Shown: positions 25,104 through 34,127 of the stretch, in pieces
How the letters are laid out: each line of letters begins with the position of its first letter
Numbering within the stretch: the stretch's first letter is position 1
DNA from: an uncultured Anaerolineales bacterium
GTDB taxonomy: Bacteria; Chloroflexota; Anaerolineae; Anaerolineales; Villigracilaceae
Direction: 5' to 3'
Assembly: GCA_903829085.1 (NCBI GenBank)
Contig: CAIKOL010000346.1
Location: 1-45,220, forward strand
Length of the DNA: 45,220 nucleotides
Made by a program: the position numbers and the translations under genes
Notes under the pieces: generated by a model
Told to the model about the DNA's origin: nothing
What the model saw: only the letters and a program-made list of their open reading frames with translations
Databases searched by the model: none

Positions 25104-25857
25104 ATTCAATCAGCTCCTCAGCCAGACTGCGATACTGTTGTGCGCCACGACTGGTGGGTTTATATTGGGTGATGGGCAGACCAAGGATCGGACTTTCGCG
25201 CAATTTTGTATCGATTTCAATGATGGTTTTAAAGATACCGACTCCGAAAGCACGGTCTAATTGATCATGAATATCGCGGTGGGTGCGGTTCCGTTGGTCT
25301 AGTAAGGTGACTAGTATACGATAAGCAAGATTAGGATTTTCATCAGCACGAACTTGGCGGATGATTGTCATCATGTCACGGAGGGCATAAGCCGAGAAAT
25401 ATTCAGCCTGGGTTGGGATGATAAGCAGATTGGCAGCGGTGATCGCGTTGATTGTAATGGCTCCCAACGATGGGGGGCAATCAATTAGGATGAATTGGTA
25501 AGGCAGAGGATTTACTGCATCAATCGCAGTTCGTAATCGGGAAGTGTAATTCAGATAAACGGGCATCATCTGTTCTGCCTGTTCAAGTCGATTGCTTGCT
25601 GGAATAATGTCAAGATTGGGAAAATTCGTCGCAAGGCATGAATCCATCACTGGGGATGTGTCCATAAGAATACTTGCGGAATTATTTGTATCCTTTCCTG
25701 GCTCAAACCCAAGAGCAAGAGTCAGGTTGGCTTGCGGGTCCAGGTCAATGAGCAGCACCTTTTGACCGGCCTCGGCGAGCGTTGCTCCCAAGTTTAACGC
25801 AGTGGTAGTCTTTGCCACCCCGCCTTTTTCATTGGATATTGCGATAGTATAGAACAT
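25072..25857 (-). CDS. ParA/Soj-type ATPase, orphan (no ParB nearby)
   Basis: A 261-residue MinD/ParA-family ATPase with the deviant Walker A NEKGGVAKTTTALNLG (11-18), Walker A' LLIDLDPQAN (Asp40 region), and Walker B FILIDCPPSLG (about 122-131). C-terminal PITQYKPTSRGAQQYRSLAEELIEY matches chromosomal Soj-type proteins. Such ATPases form gradients on the nucleoid and position DNA, chemoreceptor arrays (ParC, PpfA) or other cargo. No parB gene or parS-like site was seen nearby, and the gene is embedded between a sensor gene (26-base gap) and the giant kinase (32-base overlap), so a role in placing this sensory complex is inferred. The N-terminus begins directly with the ATPase fold. Confidence 0.93.
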   Translation of the reverse strand: MFYTIAISNEKGGVAKTTTALNLGATLAEAGQKVLLIDLDPQANLTLALGFEPGKDTNNSASILMDTSPVMDSCLATNFPNLDIIPASNRLEQAEQMMPVYLNYTSRLRTAIDAVNPLPYQFILIDCPPSLGAITINAITAANLLIIPTQAEYFSAYALRDMMTIIRQVRADENPNLAYRILVTLLDQRNRTHRDIHDQLDRAFGVGIFKTIIEIDTKLRESPILGLPITQYKPTSRGAQQYRSLAEELIEYVQQTNTETA

Positions 25858-25883
25858 GAGCCTCTTTTAAAATTCCAACGTGA

Positions 25884-28427
25884 TTAATTTTCGGCTTTTC
25901 GATTTTTTTTATTTGGCGTACCATGTGTTTTAATGGCTTGGTTCACTGGCAGGGTTACATAAGGCCGGATCCGAATTTCGTCTGTTCCGAGTACTTTCTT
26001 TAGTTCTTCGATCGCTGTTGTGAGCATGGTTTGTGGGTCGGTTGTGGTACGAATTTTTGAAGTGATATCAGAAACCGTGCGTTCGCGGTTGGCCTGCCGT
26101 GTGGTTTCTTCAAATAACCGCGCATTTTCAGCTGCAAGGGCCACTCGATCTGCAACAGCGTTGACCAAGTCGATTTGCTCTTGACTCCAAGAATGACCTG
26201 ACGGCAACTGTACAATGAGATTCCCAATAGTCTCGCCTCGCAACGAAATTGGGACCGAAAGAGAATTCGATGCCGATTTTTGTTTTTTGTGTTCACTTTC
26301 GGGAGTGTTCGACAACTGAAGAGGAGCCTCAATAGGTTGGGCACTTGTTCCAGAGTAACGGAATCCAATCAAATTCTGTTCGCTAGGCAAACGGCTCCAG
26401 GTCTGGTGCGAATATTGGCGAGAAAGGGCTTCAGCCTCTGCAAGTGAACGTCGTGTTGTATCAAACAAACGAGCATTATCGATAGCAAGGCTGACTTGGT
26501 CAGCAAGAATAGCAAGTACTTTTATGTCTTCGTCGGAGAAAGCGTTTGTCTGGAGGCTCTGAACATCCAGCACACCAACAGTTCGCGCACCAATCTGTAA
26601 AGGAAGCGCCATTTCAGCGCTGGTTTCAGGTAGATCGGGGTTATTGAAGTAGGCTGCATCATCTCCTACATTACGAGCAATGCGTATTGTTCCTGATGCG
26701 GCGACGCGCCCAACAATCCCTTGTTCTCCGATCATAAGGCGATGACCGCGATTTAACATTCTACGCCCTCCCTCGCTATTGGCAGCGCTAAGGATGGCAT
26801 ATTGATTGCTTTCATCATTTAGAAAAATACCAACATGGTAATAATTAAACTGCTCGCTTATTAGCGTGGTTATTCGAGGCAGGAGTTCTTCGGTTTTACG
26901 GATTGAATTGATTGCTTGTGTGATCAGTGCGACAACTTCAAGTTGGGAAGCACGCCGCTCTGCATGGCGAGATTCGGCTTCTAATTCGGAAGTTCGTTCA
27001 GCAACTCTATCTTCCAAAGATTGGATATTTTCCCTTAAGGTAGTGGTCATGACATTCAGTGTCTTAGCAAGCGTCCCGATTTCATCCTTACTTTGTACTT
27101 GTATTTTCGCATCAAGGTCACCGTTCGTGATTTCTTGTGCTGTCCTGGTTAATGCTGTTAATGGATTAGTTAATCCATTACTAATTAATAGCGTTGCAAG
27201 TATGGCAATTACCAAGATCCCCGCTACCAAGAATATACTTTGAGTTACCGTATTCCTTGTCACTTGGGCGATTTGCTCTTTAGCGAGGATGGATTCTGCA
27301 AGCATTTCACTGGAAGGAACAATGATAGCCAAGCCATAATCTACTTCAGGGATTGGCTGATAAACGATAAATCGATCTACCCCGCCGATTGATATTGTAT
27401 CCAAACCACTCTCGCCCGATGCTATTTTCGCTAGCAATATATAAAAATTCGAAGGAACATTCTTAATTGTTGACTGATAAAATAATGCACCAAGTGGAGT
27501 TGTTGAAGGCGATAAACCAAAATCCTTGTAACCTGAATCGGGCATCGCGACCAATCGTTCGTTCTTATCGATTAGAAAAGCATAGCCTGTTTCGCCAACA
27601 TGGATATTGGAAACTAAACCTGTAATCCTGTTAAGCTGAATATCCATGGCTACAACGCCAGCGAAATTTCCTCCGGAGTCGTATACGGGGGAACTGGCCG
27701 TTACAACCAATCCATGCAGAGCTGCATCGAGGTATGGGTCAGACCATACAGCTGTGCGTCCCGGATTTGATATTGGCGCAGCTTTGACGAACCACGGGCG
27801 CGTGGTCACATCGAAATCGGGCGGTACAAGTGATGCCAAGTCGACATTGGGGTAATAGAGCGTTTCACCAGATGTACCACCGAAGTACATGGCAACTGTG
27901 TCTGAATTTTTAGCAAGGATCGAAGGTACTAGGAAATCCAATTGTCTGATTGTATTTAACTCTGACACTAAACGATAGGATAAATCAATTTTGGCAGGTA
28001 TAAAAATTGAGGCCGGGTCTGTGTTTGAATTATCCCAACTTCCATTTGGTAAACGAACCAATGATTGAGTGGCATCCCAGTAATTTCCATTGCTGAAAAT
28101 CATCTCGTGGGAAAGTAAATTCTCGGTGGTGTCACCGACTGTAATAATGTTGTCTTTTATCGACGCGAAGAAATTATTAAGAACAAGTGCTTGTTCTACG
28201 CTTGTCGAGGTTAATTTCTCTTCTGCCTGCTGTTGGACGTTTGTATCCAATTGAGTGGTCAAATAGGTGCTTTCTTGCTGGGAACGAAGAAAAACATAAT
28301 ATCCTGTTCCTATAATTGCAATAAATGCAATTAATATGTTTCCCAGGATCAACTTGGTTCGGAGGGTAATCGATCCAAGTGATAGCCGTTTTGAGAAAAA
28401 CGATCTTTTGGGTAATGGAATTTTCAT
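25884..28427 (-). CDS. Membrane receptor: dCache-HAMP-GAF-half-GAF, no output domain
   Basis: An 847-residue receptor. TM1 is at about 25-47; a periplasmic double-Cache-like domain covers about 55-385 (TTRPWFVKAA, VWSDPYLDAALHGLVVTASSPVYD, GETGYAFLIDKNERLVAMP); TM2 is at 396-416; then HAMP 417-470, a coiled coil, one full GAF (500-655, YYHVGIFLNDESNQYAILSA...ALPLQIGARTVGVLDVQS), a linker with HQTWSRL, a half-GAF (720-772) and the shared C-terminal stub DPQTMLTTAIEELKKVLGTDEIRI. Cache domains usually bind small ligands such as amino acids. There is no MA, HisKA or GGDEF domain. No good Shine-Dalgarno precedes the ATG; the gap after the 631-aa receptor gene is 18 bases. Confidence 0.9.
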   Translation of the reverse strand: MKIPLPKRSFFSKRLSLGSITLRTKLILGNILIAFIAIIGTGYYVFLRSQQESTYLTTQLDTNVQQQAEEKLTSTSVEQALVLNNFFASIKDNIITVGDTTENLLSHEMIFSNGNYWDATQSLVRLPNGSWDNSNTDPASIFIPAKIDLSYRLVSELNTIRQLDFLVPSILAKNSDTVAMYFGGTSGETLYYPNVDLASLVPPDFDVTTRPWFVKAAPISNPGRTAVWSDPYLDAALHGLVVTASSPVYDSGGNFAGVVAMDIQLNRITGLVSNIHVGETGYAFLIDKNERLVAMPDSGYKDFGLSPSTTPLGALFYQSTIKNVPSNFYILLAKIASGESGLDTISIGGVDRFIVYQPIPEVDYGLAIIVPSSEMLAESILAKEQIAQVTRNTVTQSIFLVAGILVIAILATLLISNGLTNPLTALTRTAQEITNGDLDAKIQVQSKDEIGTLAKTLNVMTTTLRENIQSLEDRVAERTSELEAESRHAERRASQLEVVALITQAINSIRKTEELLPRITTLISEQFNYYHVGIFLNDESNQYAILSAANSEGGRRMLNRGHRLMIGEQGIVGRVAASGTIRIARNVGDDAAYFNNPDLPETSAEMALPLQIGARTVGVLDVQSLQTNAFSDEDIKVLAILADQVSLAIDNARLFDTTRRSLAEAEALSRQYSHQTWSRLPSEQNLIGFRYSGTSAQPIEAPLQLSNTPESEHKKQKSASNSLSVPISLRGETIGNLIVQLPSGHSWSQEQIDLVNAVADRVALAAENARLFEETTRQANRERTVSDITSKIRTTTDPQTMLTTAIEELKKVLGTDEIRIRPYVTLPVNQAIKTHGTPNKKNRKAEN

Positions 28428-28445
28428 AGTTATTTTTTCTTTTTA

Positions 28446-30341
28446 TTATTCTGCAGTCTTATCGTTACCTTGAAATTGGATAACTACTTCTGAGCCCGGG
28501 ATGACGCGGCCGAGTTCTTCGACAGCGGTCTGCAGTACGTTGCGCAGGTTAATAGAACCACCGACTTTTGAAGCAATTTCACCAATAACCGATTCAACTT
28601 CAGCACGTTTGCTGATCTGTTCATACAAACGGGCACTTTCCAGAGCTGAACCCAGTTGTTCTGAAAGGGTACCGGCGGCAGCAATTTCTTCCTCGGTCCA
28701 TTGACCTCTTCCTTGAGTTTTTTCCAAGCGGATGGTACCAATCACATCCTCGCGAACTTTGATGGGTAAATGGAGAGTGGTGTTGTCATTCGTCAGAATA
28801 GGTTTCCCAGATTTAATTACCATCAAGGATTCGGGACTGGCTTCATCCGTAATTGGAAATACTGAACGAGCAGCGCTAACAAATCCAATCTTTTCTGATT
28901 TCTCCTGCAAAAGTCGTTGCCAGCCAACACGACCAGCTTCACTATACGTTCGGCGAGTGGATTCGAGAGCGGCTTGAGTGCTGGCAAAAAGGCGGGTATT
29001 TTCAATGGCGATGGCAACCTGGTCAGCGAGAACCTTTAATATACTAACGTCTTCTTCCGTAAACGCCATTTCCTTTACACTTTGAACATCCAGTGCACCA
29101 AGGATCTTCCCACCAACAATGAGTGGCAATGCCATCTCGGAATGTGTCTCAGGAAGGTCGGGGTTATTGAAAAAGACTGCATCCTTTCCTACATCCAATG
29201 CGATACGAGCCTGCCCACTCCCAGTCACATAGCCGACGATACCAACCTGACCAACTTTCAACTTATGCCCCCGCGCCAACATACGCTGTCCGCCTTCGCT
29301 GTTCGTTGCACGTAAAACGGCGTTCTCTTCTGTATTGTCAAGCAAGAAAATACCTACATGATAGAATGCAAAACGCTGACTGATGAGGCGTGTTACCTGC
29401 CCAAGTAGTTCATCAAGATTGCGGATGCGGGTAACCGCCGCACCGATTTCTGCTGTAGCCTGCAATTGGGAAGCACGTCGCTCCAGAGCCTGTGTGCGCT
29501 CAGCAATCCGTTGTTCAAGGCTATCAATAAGAGAATGTAATTGGTCTGCCATTGAGTAAAAAGATTTGCCCAGTAACTTGAGTTCTGAACTTGGAAAACC
29601 TATATTTGGCCGGAAATCAAGTTCCCCTTCCGAAATGCGAACAGCAACCTGGGTCAATGTAGAGATTGGTGCAGCCAACCTATCGCCCAAGAACCATCCT
29701 GCCAATCCAACCAGTGGCAATGAAAATACGAAAATACCGATAAACCAATATAGAACTTGCCTTTCATTAGCAAGGATCTTATTCGCTGAAATGTCAACTC
29801 CGATGATACCTGCTAATTGGTTATCAGAAGTGTAAAAAGGGGCATAGGCTGAAAGGAAGGTTCCATATTCATCTGTATAAAAATCATTTTCAACCATCGG
29901 GTGATCCATGGTTGTAAAGTTAGCCGCTAGCACTGGCCCAGGAATATTATAGCGTTCGCCAAATGCAGACCCAAGCGGATCACCAGGTTCGACTGCGTCC
30001 ACCACAAAATAGAGACCTTGCGAGTCAAAACGCATCGTGTAGACGAAAGCTAAATCTGGATCCGAGCTACGAATTCGCAGATTCTGTAACCGTATCTGTT
30101 CAAATGCTGGATCGGATGATGAGTTAATACTTACAAACAAGTCACCATTTTGTTGGAGGGAAGCCAGGGAAACAATATTCAAAAGACGTTGGCGTAGATC
30201 GGTGCGGTCCTGCTGGCGATAGATTGTATAGCTTATTGTTAACGTTAGGCCAACAGCTAGAAATGCCAATAGTATAAAACTGAGAACCAGTCTCGACCGC
30301 AAACTTATTGTTCGCATGAATGGAGAATTTCGGGTTTTCAC
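28446..30341 (-). CDS. Membrane receptor: extracytoplasmic sensor-HAMP-GAF-half-GAF, no output domain
   Basis: A 631-residue receptor. TM1 about 17-41, a 150-residue extracytoplasmic PDC/Cache-like domain (DLAFVYTMRFDSQGLYFVVDA...FLSAYAPFYTSDNQLAGIIGVDIS), TM2 about 197-219, HAMP 220-273, coiled coil, GAF 300-455 (FYHVGIFLLDNTEENAVLRATNSEGGQRML), linker with VGWQRLL, half-GAF 520-572 and C-terminal stub INLRNVLQTAVEELGRVIPGSEVVIQF. The GTG start at 30341 overlaps the preceding TGA (GTGA) and has GGAG 7 bases upstream, so it is translationally coupled to the 572-aa gene. No catalytic output is present. Confidence 0.9.
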   Translation of the reverse strand: MKTRNSPFMRTISLRSRLVLSFILLAFLAVGLTLTISYTIYRQQDRTDLRQRLLNIVSLASLQQNGDLFVSINSSSDPAFEQIRLQNLRIRSSDPDLAFVYTMRFDSQGLYFVVDAVEPGDPLGSAFGERYNIPGPVLAANFTTMDHPMVENDFYTDEYGTFLSAYAPFYTSDNQLAGIIGVDISANKILANERQVLYWFIGIFVFSLPLVGLAGWFLGDRLAAPISTLTQVAVRISEGELDFRPNIGFPSSELKLLGKSFYSMADQLHSLIDSLEQRIAERTQALERRASQLQATAEIGAAVTRIRNLDELLGQVTRLISQRFAFYHVGIFLLDNTEENAVLRATNSEGGQRMLARGHKLKVGQVGIVGYVTGSGQARIALDVGKDAVFFNNPDLPETHSEMALPLIVGGKILGALDVQSVKEMAFTEEDVSILKVLADQVAIAIENTRLFASTQAALESTRRTYSEAGRVGWQRLLQEKSEKIGFVSAARSVFPITDEASPESLMVIKSGKPILTNDNTTLHLPIKVREDVIGTIRLEKTQGRGQWTEEEIAAAGTLSEQLGSALESARLYEQISKRAEVESVIGEIASKVGGSINLRNVLQTAVEELGRVIPGSEVVIQFQGNDKTAE

Positions 30342-32056
30342 TTCCCGGCTCCTTTATCTTTAGCACGCTTATGGGTTTCAGGCTTTATGGAATTTTGCAG
30401 CCTTACTTCGGCCAGCTTGAGACCAAGAGAATTCCTTATTTCCTGAACAGCAGTCTGGAGTACCACATCAATATCCAGCGTTTCGCGCATTCTGGTAGCA
30501 GCCTGCCCGATGGCTCGTTCACGCTCTGCACGCATTTGAGCATCTGATACCAGACGAGTATTTTCGAACGCCAAGCTTACGCGTGATGCAATTGTTTCAA
30601 GCAGTGTTATCTCATCTGCCAGCCACTCGTACTGCGGATTTTTGTTTTCATAGCCGATGATACCAATGACATTTCCACGCAAAATGATGGGAGCGATCAA
30701 CCTGGATCGGGGGTTTTTATCTGTTGTGGAATAAGTTGTGGAATTCCCAGCCAGTAATTGCTGATTAGTATCAAAGGGAAATGTTTCTGTAACAGGTAGA
30801 ACCTGAAGCTGGTCGTAGTGATAGCCGAGCGTTCCTCCGCTCTTTATCTGCTCCCAGGCACTTTTTGTGGTTTTAGCAGCCAACTGATCGATTTCTTTTA
30901 TGCGGTTTTGCAATTGTCCCACCAGTCGAATATTTACGATGGAAAGTGAAACCTGGTCAGCAAAAGTTTGCAGGATTTGCTGATCTATATATTGCGGATC
31001 CGGGGAAAGGGTTTGGATATTAATTAATCCGATAATTCGTTCCCCGAAAAGAAGGGGAAACGAAGAGTTGGTTTTGGTGTCAGATAACTGGATTGGTCGC
31101 TCAAGATAAAATTGTTGTTCGCCAGCCTTGTAATGCAACCTGTCAATCGGCGCGTAGGTTAACCCGATATCCCCGTGAATAATGGCTAATTGGTATTCAC
31201 TGGCAAGCAAAGCGATTCCTTCTGGACTGTTGGTCGCCTTTAGAACAGCAAATTCCTCGTTTTCACTAGCGAGGTAAATCCCAACATGATCCAGTTCTAG
31301 ATGATCTACCAACAATTGGATGGTCTGTTCGAGGAGGGCGATTTCATCTTTTACCTGACTTGCCAGGCGAGCAGCTTCAATGACAGTTTGCAGAAGAATG
31401 TTTCGCTGTTCAAGGGCTACTGTTCGCCCCTGTAACAACGAGCGACTCTCTTCCAATTGAATATTGGTGGCATGTGATTCTTGTTCATCTTCCAAAATCC
31501 TTTTAGAGGAAGCTGTAATGCTTCGAATAGCCAGAAATAATAATAACAAGACAGCAGTGAACGTTATCGTGTGGGAAAGTAACACCGAGGACGTGGATAC
31601 ATAGGCTTGGATAGCCAACCAGCCCCGGGTTTCTGCATAGATCAAGCCAACTCCGGCAAAAACTGTTAGGACAGTAAAAGTGATTCCGCTTTGGATACCC
31701 ATTGTCAAACCGGCGGCGAGAATCACAATGGCGAAAGAAGCAAAACCCGAATCACGAACGCCCCCATATAAAATTTCTTCCAACAGGATAACCAGCCATA
31801 ACAACGAATTAAAGAGAAAACTTGCCAGTCGAATATGTCCGGAATGTAGTAATGATAACAAACCCAATTCAAGTATTACTGCAACAATGGCAATGATGAA
31901 CTGTCCGGGCGGAGGGAAGAACAAAGCGTATAAGAAATAAACAAACGTCAAAGCAAGCGTAAATAACAGAATGGTGTTTATATTCTGTGCTTGAATACTC
32001 TTTTCTGGAGTATCAAAGGTGGGAGCCTTAAGAAGATTCCTAAAACGAGCCAACAT
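30338..32056 (-). CDS. Six-TM membrane protein with GAF and half-GAF, no output domain
   Basis: A 572-residue protein with six hydrophobic segments between about 27 and 177, a MASE-like membrane sensor region with no large extracytoplasmic domain. A coiled coil (178-222) leads to a more diverged GAF (224-380, LDHVGIYLASENEEFAVLKATNSPEG), a linker with SAWEQIKSGG, a half-GAF (452-504, APIILRGNVIGIIGYENKN) and the stub LDIDVVLQTAVQEIRNSLGLKLAEVRL. It lacks HAMP, unlike its neighbours. GAGGCG precedes the ATG. It ends in the GTGA overlap with the 631-aa gene. What the membrane part senses cannot be told. Confidence 0.88.
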   Translation of the reverse strand: MLARFRNLLKAPTFDTPEKSIQAQNINTILLFTLALTFVYFLYALFFPPPGQFIIAIVAVILELGLLSLLHSGHIRLASFLFNSLLWLVILLEEILYGGVRDSGFASFAIVILAAGLTMGIQSGITFTVLTVFAGVGLIYAETRGWLAIQAYVSTSSVLLSHTITFTAVLLLLFLAIRSITASSKRILEDEQESHATNIQLEESRSLLQGRTVALEQRNILLQTVIEAARLASQVKDEIALLEQTIQLLVDHLELDHVGIYLASENEEFAVLKATNSPEGIALLASEYQLAIIHGDIGLTYAPIDRLHYKAGEQQFYLERPIQLSDTKTNSSFPLLFGERIIGLINIQTLSPDPQYIDQQILQTFADQVSLSIVNIRLVGQLQNRIKEIDQLAAKTTKSAWEQIKSGGTLGYHYDQLQVLPVTETFPFDTNQQLLAGNSTTYSTTDKNPRSRLIAPIILRGNVIGIIGYENKNPQYEWLADEITLLETIASRVSLAFENTRLVSDAQMRAERERAIGQAATRMRETLDIDVVLQTAVQEIRNSLGLKLAEVRLQNSIKPETHKRAKDKGAGK

Positions 32057-32091
32057 GTGCTTCGCCTCTGTATCAATGACGTTATGGAATT

Positions 32092-34107
32092 TTAGTTCGT
32101 GTCTTTATCTTCTTGAGAATCAATGCCAATTTGGATGAATGTATTTGTTGTTCCAAGCGCAATACCTAATTCACGGACAGTATTCTGGAGCAACGTGTCC
32201 AAATCGGTTGATTGTTGAATTCGGGTAGAGATTGTACTTATTTGTTGTTCGCGGGAAGCAAGACGTTGAGCATCCTGTAGCAAGCGTGCATTTTCCAAGG
32301 CCAGACCAACCTGGTTGGCTACTTCAATTGCAAGGGTTTGATCAGAATCACTCCAGGCATCCCCCGCTTTTCGCAATAACCTAATTGTACCGATATGTTG
32401 CCCGCGAAGTGTGATGGGTGTGTTTAAATGATTGGATTCTATGTCGTGAGCCAGTGGTTGAATATCTGATGGCCTGAGCGGGGATAGTCCGATAGATGTA
32501 TATCGAAAAGCCTGTTTGTTCCCGCGAACGCGTTGCTGCCAGACTCGGCGGATGTTTTCATTAGTGGTGGCTTCCAGTTGTTGGAGAGCATTTTGACTTT
32601 CTCCCAGTGATCGGGCATTCTGGATTGCCAACCCAATCTGATCTGCTAATGTTTGAACAATTTCGATATTTTCTTGAGAGAACTCTTCTTTTTCTGTGGA
32701 CTGAATGTCAAGAACGCCAATTACCTTGCCGTGCGCTGTCAAAGGAACGGCTGCTTCAGAATGAGTCATGGGCAGATCTGGGTTTTCAAGAAATGCCGTG
32801 TCTCTCCCAACGTCCCCAGCGATGTGTGGACGATTCTGGTAGGCAGTTGAACCCACAATGCCTTGTTGCCCAACCTTGAGCCGGTGTCCGCGTATTAGCA
32901 TACGTTGTCCGCCCTCAGATGATGCCGCTTGAAGAACGGCATACTCATTTGTATCATTGAGTAAGAATATAGCACAATGATAATAACCAAACCGTTCAGA
33001 AATCAATTTTACGGTCTGAGAGAGGAGCGTATTGATATCTTGGAGCTGTGCTGCGTCGCGAGCGACCTGTGAGGCGGCTTGAAGTTGGACGGATTTGCGA
33101 ACCAAGTCAGAAGTTCGTTCTTCAACTTTGTGTTCAAGTTCCAATTGCGTACCGCGTAGCTCGTCCAAAAGCTGATTCAGACGAATGGTAAGTTGAGCTG
33201 TTTCATCGGATGTGATAATGATTGCTCGCCGGGAGTAAATCCCTTTCCGGATTTCATCCATTGTTTGAATCATTTCATGCACGGGTTGTGAAACAGAAAG
33301 AGTTAGGAATCCTGCTTGGCCAAGGCCAAATACTATGGATACCACACCTATTATGGAAGCTTGCACAAGATATTGGTGGATTTCTGTTGCAGAATTTGAG
33401 CCGACTGCTGATGCATTGAGTAGTTTTTGATAACCAAGGGCTCCAATCATCAGGATGGTGGACAGTATCAGCGAAGCAATAATAGCCTGCAAGCGAACGG
33501 TCATTCGCAATCCAGATTCTGCATTTTGTCGCTCTGAATTGCGTGGTAAAAGAGCACGGCGAATGGGAGCGAGAATGCGATCCAAGGTAAGGGTTTCTTG
33601 GATCACGACCCAGGTGCTTGAGATAAATCCACCAATAGCAACATGGATAATTTGAATGGTGGTTGCGCCTCCTACCCGGTACATGAATAGGACACCTGGA
33701 AGAACTACCAATAAATAAGCAGTTGCAATTTCTATCAGGGCAAAGCGCCAAGGGAGGATGATTATTTCGCGCCAGGCTTGTATTTCCAATTCATTTTCAT
33801 CTTTTCCTGCTGGAAGGGTTTTTCCTTTGAAAAGGATATCCAGACGTGTACGGGCGTGTGTGGTTGCCATGGCCGTGTATATTGGGATGACCAGGTTCAC
33901 AAATAGGACAAATCCAAAAACACTTATCAGTAATTCCACGGTTTGAAGAGCAGAAAAATTGGCTGTAATCAGGATGTAATAAATACCAATTGCCGCAGCA
34001 AAATATGATATTAATTGTGTGATGGATTGCATACGCAGGACATAACTGCCTCCCCACCTGGAGAGCAAGCGTTCCAATCGATCTTTTTGGCGAATTGGTT
34101 TATTCAC
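32092..34107 (-). CDS. Six-TM-HAMP-GAF-half-GAF membrane protein, no output domain
   Basis: A 671-residue protein. Six predicted helices (about 28-48, 56-76, 119-142, 153-170, 205-225, 246-270) lead into HAMP (272-325, SQPVHEMIQTMDEIRKGIYSRRAIIITSDETAQL), a coiled coil, GAF (344-500, YYHCAIFLLNDTNEYAVLQAASSEGGQRML), linker RRVWQQRVRG, half-GAF (560-610) and stub TDLDTLLQNTVRELGIALGTTNTFIQI. A 6-TM block followed by HAMP is the layout of the membrane anchor of some class III adenylate cyclases, but no cyclase domain is present. Start is GTG at 34107 with AAAGGAG upstream. It is paralogous in layout to the 643-aa gene. Confidence 0.88.
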   Translation of the reverse strand: MNKPIRQKDRLERLLSRWGGSYVLRMQSITQLISYFAAAIGIYYILITANFSALQTVELLISVFGFVLFVNLVIPIYTAMATTHARTRLDILFKGKTLPAGKDENELEIQAWREIIILPWRFALIEIATAYLLVVLPGVLFMYRVGGATTIQIIHVAIGGFISSTWVVIQETLTLDRILAPIRRALLPRNSERQNAESGLRMTVRLQAIIASLILSTILMIGALGYQKLLNASAVGSNSATEIHQYLVQASIIGVVSIVFGLGQAGFLTLSVSQPVHEMIQTMDEIRKGIYSRRAIIITSDETAQLTIRLNQLLDELRGTQLELEHKVEERTSDLVRKSVQLQAASQVARDAAQLQDINTLLSQTVKLISERFGYYHCAIFLLNDTNEYAVLQAASSEGGQRMLIRGHRLKVGQQGIVGSTAYQNRPHIAGDVGRDTAFLENPDLPMTHSEAAVPLTAHGKVIGVLDIQSTEKEEFSQENIEIVQTLADQIGLAIQNARSLGESQNALQQLEATTNENIRRVWQQRVRGNKQAFRYTSIGLSPLRPSDIQPLAHDIESNHLNTPITLRGQHIGTIRLLRKAGDAWSDSDQTLAIEVANQVGLALENARLLQDAQRLASREQQISTISTRIQQSTDLDTLLQNTVRELGIALGTTNTFIQIGIDSQEDKDTN

Positions 34108-34127
34108 GGGCTACTCCTTTATACCGC

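Noticed and set aside
25072-25857. Plasmid or chromosome partition locus
   Set aside because: No parB gene and no parS-like palindrome were seen beside the ParA gene; flanking genes are all sensory.
33275-33751. 158-aa - strand ORF inside the 671-aa receptor gene
   Set aside because: Out-of-frame shadow, rich in Cys, His and Trp, no homology-like pattern.
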